From JBEKZQ01 sp049509675 (GTDB taxonomy: Bacteria; Planctomycetota; Planctomycetia; Pirellulales; Thermoguttaceae), in the NCBI GenBank assembly GCA_049509675.1, contig JBEKZQ010000058.1:1-17935 (forward strand): DNA of 17,935 nucleotides. The letters are read 5' to 3'. The notes beneath the pieces were generated by a model. It saw nothing but the letters and a program-made list of their open reading frames with translations, searched no databases and had not been told where the DNA came from. Positions 7,000 through 14,317 of this stretch are shown piece after piece (position 1 is the first letter of the stretch; each line of letters starts with the position of its first letter). The translations under genes and the position numbers were made by a program.

Positions 7000-8079
7000 A
7001 TGAAAGAGTTTAGGGGAACTGTGCCGATCGCATCAAGTTTGCCGGCTGGCCTTATGTCGACTTCCGGAACGCAAAACCTCCCAGACAGTTTCGCGGCGGA
7101 ACCGCTTGTGGTGCCGTTGGGCGCCCGCATCGATGCGCCGCATACACCTGCCGCCGGGGCATCGCCACCAGACGAAAAGGTTTCCGGGAACGACTCATCG
7201 GTCGCGCTGGAGCAGATCGAAACTCAGGCCGCGCAACTGGCGGAGATTCTTCGCGCTCGGCAGCAGGAACTGGACCACCGCGAGGCCCAGGTCAACGCCC
7301 GCGACGCCCAGTTGGACAGCGAGGAGCGTGCGGCCCGATTGTGGTTGAGCCAGCGGTTGGCGGAACTGGAAGAGCGCGGGCACCTGCCGGTTGCCGACTT
7401 GGCCGCCCGCCAGGAAGCGCTCCAGCAGGCAACCGCCGACGTGGAGCACCAGAAGCGGCTCCTGGGCCAGCAGCGGGAGCGTTTGGACCAGGAGCGGGAC
7501 GCGCTGGTGCAACTCCAGCAGCGCTCGTCCGAGCGCCGTCAGGCGGAGGAGGAACGACTGCGGCGGCAGCGGCAGGAACTGGCCGACCATCGCCGCCAGA
7601 TCCTCACGGAGTTGGACCGGAAGCGACGCGGCGTGGCGCGTCGCGGCGAGCAGACGGACCGTTGTCGCGCGGCACTGGAGCAACTCCGCGGCGAACTCGT
7701 GCGGTTGCACCGTGAGACGTTGGAGATCCGCCTGGCGACCGAAGAATTGTGGGCCCAACTCAGCGGCGCCGCTCCGCCGCCCGCGCTGACGCGCAGTCTC
7801 GGCCAGATCCGCAACAAGCTGGCGGAACATTATCGACTGGCCCATGCCGAGCTACAGGCCGAGCGGCTGGAACTGGAAGAGATCCGCCGCCAACTTAGCG
7901 ACGGGCAGCGAGAGCTCGCGCGGCACAAGCAGCAATTCGACAAGTGGGTTGCCGGTTGCCGGCAGGAGGCCGAGCAACAGGCCGAACGGCTGATCGCCCG
8001 GGAAAGGGTGCTTTCTTGCAAGACAGTGGGCGGTGTCGGCGAGAAGTCCCCCTCTCCCTCCGGGAGAGGGCCGGGGTGA
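7000..8079 (+). CDS. Long coiled-coil protein, probably truncated at its C-terminus
   Basis: The function is unknown. From the ATG at 7000 the product is 359 residues. The first 65 or so are Pro/Ala-rich and disordered. From about 70 to 330 it is almost wholly Gln/Glu/Arg/Leu heptad sequence (for example RQQELDHREAQVNARDAQLD), a long coiled coil with no membrane segment or signal peptide. The last residues, from VLSCKTVGG to SGRGPG, do not fit the heptads: they are translated from a REPIN-like repeat at 8049-8162. The coiled coil thus stops abruptly in the repeat, and the original C-terminus is probably lost. The start is uncertain: a TTG at 6970, a GTG at 7021 with AGGGGA only 3 bases before it, and an ATG at 7054 are alternatives, none with an ideal ribosome binding site. 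A scaffold or structural role is possible. Confidence 0.75.
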   Translation: MKEFRGTVPIASSLPAGLMSTSGTQNLPDSFAAEPLVVPLGARIDAPHTPAAGASPPDEKVSGNDSSVALEQIETQAAQLAEILRARQQELDHREAQVNARDAQLDSEERAARLWLSQRLAELEERGHLPVADLAARQEALQQATADVEHQKRLLGQQRERLDQERDALVQLQQRSSERRQAEEERLRRQRQELADHRRQILTELDRKRRGVARRGEQTDRCRAALEQLRGELVRLHRETLEIRLATEELWAQLSGAAPPPALTRSLGQIRNKLAEHYRLAHAELQAERLELEEIRRQLSDGQRELARHKQQFDKWVAGCRQEAEQQAERLIARERVLSCKTVGGVGEKSPSPSGRGPG

Positions 8080-8162
8080 GGGGCGCCGGGAAGATAGGCC
8101 ATATCGGGAGCCGCGTTTTCTTGCAGTTCCCCTCAGCTAACCTTCTCCCGGAGGGAGAGGGG
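8049..8162. repeat. REPIN-like pair of inverted repeats
   Basis: A 19-bp arm at 8049-8067 (CCCCTCTCCCTCCGGGAGA) is exactly reverse-complemented at 8144-8162. Each arm is itself partly palindromic (CTCCC/GGGAG), and both are followed inward by a similar TGAGGGG stretch. The pair spans 114 bp, as in small non-autonomous elements made of two inverted REP sequences. The left arm encodes the end of the coiled-coil gene and the right arm lies about 30 bp from the 3' end of the convergent gene at 8195. It may also act as a transcription end for both. Confidence 0.75.
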
Positions 8163-8194
8163 AACCTTCAATCGCGTCTTGTGAGAGTCCGGAT

Positions 8195-8950
8195 TCAGGA
8201 CTGCCGCTTGTTGGCCGCTTTCAGGGCCTTGTCGGCGGCCTTCTGAGCGGCATCGATTTCCCTCTTCGTGTAGGTGGTCGGCATGCCCAGCACCAGCTTG
8301 TCGCGGATCCCGGCGAGTTGCTTCCAACTCATGTCATTGCTGAAGTGCCAGGCGGCCAGTTGCGCCACGCGCTGGGCGATCTCGCCCCGGCCAAGCTGCT
8401 GGCAGATCTCGGCCAGGCCCGGCGCATCGACGACCTCGCCGAGCGGCTTGAGTTGATACTTGATCGCCGCTCGCGGCGACGGTTTGCCGTAATCCAGACA
8501 AACGGTGGGCACCTTGATCTGGCCGACCATTTCCGGGGCGATGTCGAACATGGCGGGCGGCTGCGGTGCGCCCGCCACCCGTTGCGGACCGTTGTTGTTC
8601 TGCTGCTGTTGCTGCTGCCGGTTGGGCTGCCGCGGCCCCAGCGGGTTGTTGAAGGGATTGTTGATGGCCTGTTGGCCGGGAAGCCCTAATTGCGCGAGCA
8701 CGGGCACGCCCGCGAAGGCCGCCGGCAACTGCACCGTCAGCGGCTGGTCGGTCTTGTTGGTAATCAGCAGCCGGGCCTGCTCGGAGTCCTTGGGGATGAA
8801 TTGCACGGCGAGTTGTCCCTGTTGCATGCCTGCAAACAACTCGACCGTTTGCTTGGGCGCGGCGGCCGATCTCCTATAGCGCTCGGCGGCCGGCAACACC
8901 CCACACGTCAACAACAACAGGCTCCCCACGATCAGACGCGATCCGCGCAT
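8195..8950 (-). CDS. Exported protein of unknown function, planctomycete-type (paralogue of the gene at 9079-9969)
   Basis: The 251-residue product starts with a signal peptide (hydrophobic LIVGSLLLLTCGVLPAA, cleavage probably after Ala22). The cysteine at 16 does not fit a proper lipobox. An N-terminal beta-type domain at about 34-88 contains FIPKDS and ITNKTDQPL. A linker rich in Pro, Gln and Asn at 90-132 includes six consecutive Gln. A conserved C-terminal block at 138-212 contains KVPTVCLDYGK, LKPL and AAWHFSNDMSWKQLA. The last 30 residues are Lys/Ala-rich and helical. The start is fixed by AAGGAG at 8959-8964, 8 bases upstream. The same layout recurs in the next gene upstream, so the two arose by duplication. 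The protein probably acts in the periplasm. No catalytic motif is evident, and its role is unknown. Confidence 0.85.
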   Translation of the reverse strand: MRGSRLIVGSLLLLTCGVLPAAERYRRSAAAPKQTVELFAGMQQGQLAVQFIPKDSEQARLLITNKTDQPLTVQLPAAFAGVPVLAQLGLPGQQAINNPFNNPLGPRQPNRQQQQQQNNNGPQRVAGAPQPPAMFDIAPEMVGQIKVPTVCLDYGKPSPRAAIKYQLKPLGEVVDAPGLAEICQQLGRGEIAQRVAQLAAWHFSNDMSWKQLAGIRDKLVLGMPTTYTKREIDAAQKAADKALKAANKRQS

Positions 8951-8981
8951 GACGAGATCTCCTTAAACCAGGGACCAGAGA

Positions 8982-9070
8982 GGGATTAGGGATTAGGGAT
9001 TAGGGATTAGGGATTAGGGATTAGGGACGCAGACGGACTTGCCAAACTCTAATCCCTAATCCCTAATCCC
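8982..9070. repeat. GGGATTA tandem array with inverted partner
   Basis: Six full copies of GGGATTA plus GGGA fill 8982-9027. After 22 bases, three copies of TAATCCC follow at 9050-9070, so the end of the array and this block can fold into a 21-bp hairpin. It lies between the two paralogous exported-protein genes, just upstream of the ribosome binding site of the second. A related structure lies at 14185-14312. The unit resembles a telomere-type repeat only by chance; here it behaves as an intergenic bacterial repeat. Confidence 0.9.
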
Positions 9071-9078
9071 CTTGTACT

Positions 9079-9969
9079 CTAATTCTGGCTGCTGTCGGAC
9101 GACGACTGCGGCTGTTGTTGCTGCCGCTCGTGCGCGTTGTGGACGGCCACGCCGGCCAACTGCATGGCCGCTTGGATCTCCTGCGCGGCAAAGTACGGCT
9201 GACGGCTGCCGTCGGCGAAGCGCAATTGCTTGGCGGCCAACTGCTGCCAGCTCATGTTGTTGTTCAGATTCCAGGCGGCCGCCTGGGCCGCACGCTGGTC
9301 GATCTGGCCGGTTCCCAGCAGGCGGCACAACTCGTAGACGGCGGGCTTGTCGGTGTAGCTTTCCAAGGGCTTGATGTCGTAGGGGATGTTGGGCCGCGGC
9401 TCACCCTTGCCGTGGTCGAGGCACACGGTGGGGACTTTGAACTGTCCGACTTTTTCCGGCGCCACGTACATCATGCCGCCGCCCATGCCCATGCCCATGC
9501 CGCCCATGCCGCCGCCGACGCCCTGGTTCTGATTATTGTTATTGTTGTTACGGGCGGCAGGCCGAGCCGCCCCGCCCGGTTGGGCCAACACCGGCACGAA
9601 CCCGTCCGGCAATTTCACGCTCAAAGGTATTTCGTCCTGCCGCTGGATTACAACCGGGGTTGGCAACGCATCGTCGTCGCCGCCCGGGCGGCCGTCGCCG
9701 ATTTGCAGTGGCGCGGGCACGCCCGCAAAAGTCTCGGGAAGCTTGATGTTGAGCGGCTGGTGGGTCTTGTTCTCGATGATGATCCGGCACGACCGCGAGT
9801 CTTTCGGGATCAGCTTCACGGCGATGTCGCCGCGCTGGATGGCGGCGAACATCTCCACCGTTCGTGCCTCGGGGGCGCTTTTGGCCTTGCGATCGGCCGC
9901 CACGAGGGCTATTGGAATGAGGGCCGCTGCCACTGCCAACAGGAATCGCCAATTTCGCCAATAGGACAT
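9079..9969 (-). CDS. Exported protein of unknown function, planctomycete-type (paralogue of the gene at 8195-8950)
   Basis: The start is the ATG at 9969, with GGGGAG 9 bases upstream; the frame extends to 10038 but without support. The 296-residue product has a signal peptide (FLLAVAAALIPIALVAA, cleavage near residue 25). A domain at about 37-90 contains LIPKDS and IENKTHQPL, matching the paralogue. A second short segment at 113-130 (PLSVKLPDGFVPVLAQ) looks like an internal echo of the KLPETFAGVP part. A low-complexity linker at 140-167 has six Asn in a row, then a Gly/Met-rich run. The conserved C-terminal block at 169-246 holds KVPTVCLDHGK, IKPLESY and AAWNLNNNMSWQQLA. The tail is Gln/Ser-rich. 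It is presumably secreted to the periplasm or surface. No enzyme motif is visible, and its function is unknown. Confidence 0.87.
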   Translation of the reverse strand: MSYWRNWRFLLAVAAALIPIALVAADRKAKSAPEARTVEMFAAIQRGDIAVKLIPKDSRSCRIIIENKTHQPLNIKLPETFAGVPAPLQIGDGRPGGDDDALPTPVVIQRQDEIPLSVKLPDGFVPVLAQPGGAARPAARNNNNNNQNQGVGGGMGGMGMGMGGGMMYVAPEKVGQFKVPTVCLDHGKGEPRPNIPYDIKPLESYTDKPAVYELCRLLGTGQIDQRAAQAAAWNLNNNMSWQQLAAKQLRFADGSRQPYFAAQEIQAAMQLAGVAVHNAHERQQQQPQSSSDSSQN

Positions 9970-10346
9970 GGTCCAAACTCCCCAAATGTGAATACCTTGA
10001 CGGCCGCGGCCACGCGATCGGCGCGCGCCGCGGCCCATCGTCTCTCTGTACGCTAATTAGTATACCCGAAAAAGTCAAGCAAAGTGGTGAAGAAGACCGG
10101 CGCGCCACCCCCCACGATCCACCCGAATGGGGAAGGCCGGGAAACTGAATCACGAAAACCCGAAGACAGCAAAAGCCCGAAAGGAGACGATGAGGAGGCG
10201 AGAAGGCATCCTTCTCCGTGTTTCTCGGGCTTTCGTCCTTTCGGGTTTTCGTGATTGCCCGATTTCCATTGGCGGGGACCATGTCCTTGTTGTGCATGTG
10301 GTGTAAAATGAACTTTTGTGTTTCGCTCACCCTCGACGAGAATCTT
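9970..10346. other. Divergent intergenic region between the exported-protein gene and rsfS
   Basis: This 377-bp region carries the inverted repeat at 10148-10256, the leader of the minus-strand exported-protein gene (GGGGAG ribosome binding site at 9979-9984) and a possible -10 box for rsfS (TAAAAT at 10304-10309). Short open frames here come from the repeat and are not supported as genes. Confidence 0.55.
10148..10256. repeat. Inverted AATCACGAAA-type repeat pair
   Basis: AATCACGAAAACCCGAA at 10148-10164 is exactly reverse-complemented at 10240-10256. Read on the minus strand, the right copy continues with AGGACGAAAGCCCG to about 10226, and the left copy contains the related AAAGCCCGAAAGG slightly further in. 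The same unit occurs a third time at 17496-17528. The arrangement, two inverted copies around a short core, resembles a MITE or REPIN. Confidence 0.8.
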
Positions 10347-10742
10347 ATGGTGCAAGACGCCGCTGGTCCGCCTGAATTAGCAGTCACGCAGCAATCCGAC
10401 ATGGCGTTACGGCGGGCGATGGTCGCCGCCCGCGTGGCCGAGGAGAACCGCGGCCGCGACATTGTCATCCTCGACTTGCGGGAGTTGACGGCGATCTTCG
10501 ACTATTTCGTGCTGGCCACGGGCACGAGCCGGCGGCAACTGCACGCCATGAGCGAAGAGATCGACCGCGTGCTGCAGGAAGAGCTCAACGACCGGCGGAT
10601 GGGGATCGAAGGCTACGACGCCAGCCGTTGGATCCTCCTGGACTACGGCGACGTGGTCATCCATCTGTTCGAGCCGGAGATGCGCGCCTATTACGCCTTG
10701 GAAGATCTGTGGGCGCACGCCAAACGGATTGCGTGGAAATGA
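10347..10742 (+). CDS. rsfS: Ribosome silencing factor RsfS (YbeB/Iojap family)
   Basis: RsfS binds ribosomal protein uL14 on the large subunit and blocks subunit joining when translation must slow. The family core is clear: GRDIVILDLRELTAIFDYFVLATGTS, then EGYDASRWILLDYGDVVIHLF, and the C-terminal YYALEDLWAHA. I set the start at the ATG at 10347, giving 131 residues, close to the usual 105-130. Upstream ATGs in frame (10281, 10296, 10308) would add residues that are partly repeat-derived and do not resemble the family. A TAAAAT -10-like box at 10304-10309 would also start transcription between them. The ribosome binding site is weak. The stop overlaps the argS start (ATGA), so the two are co-transcribed and probably coupled. 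Confidence 0.93.
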   Translation: MVQDAAGPPELAVTQQSDMALRRAMVAARVAEENRGRDIVILDLRELTAIFDYFVLATGTSRRQLHAMSEEIDRVLQEELNDRRMGIEGYDASRWILLDYGDVVIHLFEPEMRAYYALEDLWAHAKRIAWK

Positions 10743-12526
10743 GTATCTTACCGGACCTGAAGGAGCGATTCCGCCAGGCATTGGCGGGCCGGGTCGAAGA
10801 TCCCGACCCGCTGTTGGACATGGTGCGTCGCAGCCAGGACGCCAAGTTCGGCGATTACCAGGCCAATTTCGCCATGTCGCTGGGCAAGCAGTTGGGCCGG
10901 CCGCCGCGAGAGGTGGCGGCGGAAATCGTGTCCCGGCTGGCGGTGAGCGATTTCTGCGCCCCGCCGGAGGTTGCCGGGCCGGGCTTCATCAATCTGCGCA
11001 TCAAGGATCAGTGGTTGACCGAGCGGTTGACCGCGGCCCTCGCGGACCCGCGGTTGGGAGTGCCCCGGGTGGCTCGGCCGCGAATGTTCGTGATCGACTA
11101 CTCGGCCCCGAACGTGGCCAAGCCCATGCACGTGGGGCACATCCGTTCGACCGTGATCGGCGATGCCCTGTACCGCATGCTGCGCTTCCTGGGACACACG
11201 GTCATCGGCGACAATCACATCGGCGACTGGGGCGCCCAGTTCGGCATGATCCTTTACGGCTACAAGCATTTCCTCGAGACGGAAGCGTATCGCCGCAACC
11301 CGGTGGCGGAGCTGGCCCGGTTGTATCGCCTGGTGCGGAGGCTGGTCGATTTTCAGCAGAAGGGCGAGCCGCTGCCGGAAGCGGAACAATCGCTGGCCGC
11401 GGCGCATGCGGACATTGCCGCAGCGGTGCTGGCCGAGACGGCCGCTTTGCACGCCGGCCATGCCGAGAACCGCCGGCTTTGGCGCCAGTTCCTGCCCGTT
11501 TGCCTGGAAGACATCCACCGCATCTACCGGCGGCTGGACGTGCATTTCGACGAGACCCTGGGCGAGAGTTTTTACGAAGACCAGTTGGCCGGGACCGTCG
11601 ACGAGCTGCTCCGCCGCGGGATCGCCACGCCCAGCGATGGCGCCGTGTGCGTTTTCATCGAAGGGCAGCCGGCCCCCATGATCGTCCGCAAGCAGGACGG
11701 GGCATTCCTGTATGCCACGACCGACCTGGCCACGATCCGTTATCGCACGGAGCGCTGGCATCCCGACGCCATCCTGTACGTGGTCGACCACCGTCAGAAG
11801 CTGCACTTCGAGTTGCTCTTCGCAACGGCCGCCCGCTTGGGCTACGAAAAATTGGAGTTGACGCACGTCAGTTTCGGGACGGTGCTGGGCGAGGACGGCC
11901 GGCCGTTCCGCACGCGCGCCGGCGACACGGTGGGCCTGGAGGGGCTTCTGGACGAAGCGGTGCGCCGGGCCGCCCAGATCGTCTCGGCCAACGACGATGC
12001 CAAGCCCGACGGCCCGGAACTCTCGGCCGCCGAGCGGGCCCAGGTGGCCGAGACCGTGGGCATCGCCGCCTTGAAGTATGCCGACCTGTCGCAGAACCGC
12101 AGCAGCGATTACGTCTTCAGCTACGACAAGATGCTGGCCATGAACGGCAACACGGCAACCTACATGCAATATGCCTACGCCCGCGTGCGGAGCATCTTTG
12201 CCCGGGGTCAGGTGGACGTCCCGCGGCTGCGATCCTCCGGGTCGGCCATCTTGTTGGGCTGCGGGGCGGAACGTGCCCTGGGCCTGGAGGTGCTGCGTTT
12301 TACCGAGGCCCTGGAACTGGCGGCGGCCGAGTATCGGCCCAACCAGTTGACCTCCTACTTGTTCGAGTTGGCCAATCGCTATTTCACGTTCTACGAACAG
12401 TGCCCCGTGCTGTCGGCCCCGTCGCCCGAGCTGCGCCAGAGCCGTTTGCTGCTCTGCGATCTGACGGCCCGCACCATCCGGAAGGGGCTGGAGTTGTTGG
12501 GCATCCGCGTGGTGGAAAAGATGTAA
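10739..12526 (+). CDS. argS: Arginyl-tRNA synthetase
   Basis: This class I enzyme charges tRNA-Arg with arginine using ATP. The 595-residue length is typical. The N-terminal ArgRS-specific tRNA-binding domain covers about 1-85. The catalytic domain has YSAPNVAKPMHVGHIRST with the HIGH signature as HVGH at 131-134, then GDNHIGDWGAQFG. The KMSKS loop is replaced by GEDGRPFRTRAGDTV near residues 384-398; many ArgRS enzymes lack canonical KMSKS, so this is not a defect. The C-terminal anticodon-binding domain (DALR type) starts near NGNTATYMQYAYARVRSI and ends in the usual hydrophobic GIRVVEKM. The start ATG at 10739 overlaps the rsfS TGA, and the frame open upstream of it belongs to rsfS sequence. 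It has no promoter of its own that I can see. Confidence 0.97.
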   Translation: MSILPDLKERFRQALAGRVEDPDPLLDMVRRSQDAKFGDYQANFAMSLGKQLGRPPREVAAEIVSRLAVSDFCAPPEVAGPGFINLRIKDQWLTERLTAALADPRLGVPRVARPRMFVIDYSAPNVAKPMHVGHIRSTVIGDALYRMLRFLGHTVIGDNHIGDWGAQFGMILYGYKHFLETEAYRRNPVAELARLYRLVRRLVDFQQKGEPLPEAEQSLAAAHADIAAAVLAETAALHAGHAENRRLWRQFLPVCLEDIHRIYRRLDVHFDETLGESFYEDQLAGTVDELLRRGIATPSDGAVCVFIEGQPAPMIVRKQDGAFLYATTDLATIRYRTERWHPDAILYVVDHRQKLHFELLFATAARLGYEKLELTHVSFGTVLGEDGRPFRTRAGDTVGLEGLLDEAVRRAAQIVSANDDAKPDGPELSAAERAQVAETVGIAALKYADLSQNRSSDYVFSYDKMLAMNGNTATYMQYAYARVRSIFARGQVDVPRLRSSGSAILLGCGAERALGLEVLRFTEALELAAAEYRPNQLTSYLFELANRYFTFYEQCPVLSAPSPELRQSRLLLCDLTARTIRKGLELLGIRVVEKM

Positions 12527-12768
12527 GACGCGCTTCCGTTTGCGCGGGATCTTCGCTTTGCGCGGGACGGCCTATGCCGTTTGTGCCGGAATGCCGGAGT
12601 GTGTCCGAATCAGGGCCTTTTTGCTTGGCGACGATGGCACCGATTGGTACGTCGCGATGTGCCGAAATTGCGCGGAGTGCCGGCCGATTCGCCAAATCGG
12701 AACGTGCCGATGGGACGATCCGTCTTAGGAAGGAAACGGAGTGTCTCGTTCACCGAAAGGAGTCCGCC

Positions 12769-14103
12769 ATGAAACTCGTCCGCATCTTCCTGATCGCCAG
12801 CCTGGTTGCCTGGGTCCCCATCGCGGCCCAGGCGCAGTTGGGGTTGTACGGCTCGCCGGAGACCTTGCAGCTTGTGGCCCCGCCGGCACAGTCGCCCCTG
12901 TATGCCGGGGTAGCCGCGTCGTCCTATGAGGCGACGTCGTTGCCGCCCGTGTCGCCGGCGCCCGCCCCGGTCTCGCCGTCCCAGGCCGCAACTACACCCG
13001 CGGCTTGCGCGGCGCCGTACGCCGCCCCGGTTTATGCCGGCCCTGCCGCTTCCACCGGTTGTGACGGCAACCAGGGGTTCCTCAGCAGCAATTACTACGC
13101 CCGCCCGCAAGAGGGCGAAACGGCGGGCGCATGCCAGAACCCGCTATGCCCCTGGTATGTGACCACCATGGCACTGTACATGGGCCGCAACAAGCCGGAC
13201 AGCAGGCTTTGGACCTCGGCCGAGAACGACCACCATTTCGATACCAATCAGTTGACCAACACGGCCGACATTCCGTTAGACTGGCAGGCGGGCGGCGAGA
13301 TCCGCATCGGCCGGCAGTTCTGCTGCAACCAATGGGCGATCGAAGCCGACTACTGGACCCTCTCTCCCTTCGACGGCTTCTTGGCCACCAAGGACGCCAA
13401 CGGCCTGGTCTCGCCGCTGACCAACGGCTGGACCTTCGACAAGAACAACGTCGGTTTCAACGAATACTTCGATCATGCCAACGAACACGATCTGTGGCGG
13501 CATGACGAGATCCACAGCCTCGAACTGAACGTCATCCGCAATCACCTCTGCGGCTGTGGTTGCGCGCCCTGGAACCTGGACGCCTCGCTGGGCGTGCGCT
13601 ACTTCCGTTTCCGGGAACGCTTGATCTACGGTTCCGACAGCCTGGGGATGGGAAGCTGCGCCTACCTCAACGACGAGGTCGCGAACAACTTGATCGGCCT
13701 GCAGTTCGGCTTCAACGGCGAGTATTGCCTCAACGAGCGGCTGAAGGTCTTCGTGACGCCCAAGTTCGGGCTGTACGACAACGTCATGAATCAGAGCTTC
13801 AACGCTTACACCGGCAACTGCAGCAACGAGGCGCATAGCGGCCTGTACGGCAATAACTATCCCATCAATTCCAACAAGAATGGCTTTGCCTTCTTGACCC
13901 AGGTCGACGTGGGCTTGAACTGGCAGGTCTGCCAGCACATCGAGGCCCTGGCCGGCTATCGCGTCGTGGCCATGACCGGCATGGCCCTGGCCGACAACCA
14001 GTTTCCGCAGATCACGGGCGACGTTCCCGCCCTGGGCGACATCCAGCACAACGGCAGTTTGATCCTGCACGGGGCCTTTGCCGGCCTGACATTCCGCTTC
14101 TAA
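12769..14103 (+). CDS. BBP7-family outer-membrane beta-barrel protein
   Basis: The 444-residue product has a signal peptide (KLVRIFLIASLVAWVPIAAQA, cleavage after Ala22), a Pro/Ala-rich spacer at about 35-105, and a barrel domain from about 120 to the end. The barrel shows the planctomycete BBP7 features: WYVTTMALYMGRN near the start, alternating aromatic strands (GGEIRIGRQF, WAIEADYWTL, LDASLGVRYFRFRE), LTQVDVGLNWQVCQHIEALAGYRV, and a C-terminal GLTFRF ending in Phe as expected for a BAM substrate. Several Cys pairs (CC in QFCCNQ, CGCGC) are common in the family. The start is set by AAGGAG at 12757-12762, 6 bases upstream of the ATG. The same frame is open far upstream through argS, but that is only high-GC shadow. 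It probably acts as an outer-membrane protein or porin; the substrate is unknown. Confidence 0.92.
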   Translation: MKLVRIFLIASLVAWVPIAAQAQLGLYGSPETLQLVAPPAQSPLYAGVAASSYEATSLPPVSPAPAPVSPSQAATTPAACAAPYAAPVYAGPAASTGCDGNQGFLSSNYYARPQEGETAGACQNPLCPWYVTTMALYMGRNKPDSRLWTSAENDHHFDTNQLTNTADIPLDWQAGGEIRIGRQFCCNQWAIEADYWTLSPFDGFLATKDANGLVSPLTNGWTFDKNNVGFNEYFDHANEHDLWRHDEIHSLELNVIRNHLCGCGCAPWNLDASLGVRYFRFRERLIYGSDSLGMGSCAYLNDEVANNLIGLQFGFNGEYCLNERLKVFVTPKFGLYDNVMNQSFNAYTGNCSNEAHSGLYGNNYPINSNKNGFAFLTQVDVGLNWQVCQHIEALAGYRVVAMTGMALADNQFPQITGDVPALGDIQHNGSLILHGAFAGLTFRF

Positions 14104-14184
14104 CGGCCGCCGCCAGGCCGGAGAAGAATCGGTTTCGCCCGGGCGCGGCATCGATCGGGGTGCTGCGTCCGGGCGGATTGTTGG

Positions 14185-14312
14185 AGGGATTAGGGAGTTG
14201 GAGGGATTAGGGATTAGTAATGAGGGATTAGACGCCGGACATTCGCTTGCGTCTAATCCCTCATTACTAATCCCCAATCCCCAATCCCCCCCTAATCCCT
14301 AATTTCTAATCC
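14185..14312. repeat. GGGATTA-family repeats with a 26-bp perfect inverted repeat
   Basis: Copies of GGGATTAG-type units occur from 14185 to 14230 on the plus strand and as TAATCCC/CAATCCC units from 14253 to 14312. The centre is a perfect 26-bp inverted repeat at 14210-14235 and 14249-14274 around a 13-base loop. It lies between the convergent BBP7 and TPR genes and reaches within a few bases of the TPR stop codon. It could act as a two-way terminator, but the same unit at 8982-9070 shows it is a dispersed element. Confidence 0.9.
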
Positions 14313-14317
14313 CTCGC

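Noticed and set aside
8982..9027. GGGATTA array as a CRISPR or telomere
   Set aside because: The units are 7 bases without spacers, and the genome context is bacterial and chromosomal.
11885..11935. Loss of the KMSKS motif in argS as a sign of inactivation
   Set aside because: Many functional arginyl-tRNA synthetases have GEDG-type sequence there; the rest of the enzyme is intact.
10748..12169. 473-residue minus-strand open frame opposite argS
   Set aside because: Typical antisense shadow of a high-GC gene; argS is certain.
12684..12700. Small hairpin CCGATT-AATCGG upstream of the BBP7 gene
   Set aside because: A six-base stem is expected by chance in GC-rich DNA and there is no U-tract or consensus operator.
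12540..12728. 62-residue plus-strand frame with four cysteines between argS and the BBP7 gene
   Set aside because: It has no ribosome binding site and no known pattern, and lies in a probable leader region; the cysteines alone are not enough.
10729..12768. Plus-strand frame open from 10729 through argS into the BBP7 gene, giving a 1,124-residue product
   Set aside because: The first 680 codons are an Arg/Gly/Pro/Ala-rich out-of-frame shadow of argS. The real gene starts at 12769 with a good ribosome binding site and a signal peptide.
13276..14277. 333-residue minus-strand open frame opposite the BBP7 gene
   Set aside because: Antisense shadow rich in Val/Gln/Ala, starting inside the repeat hairpin; no supported start.
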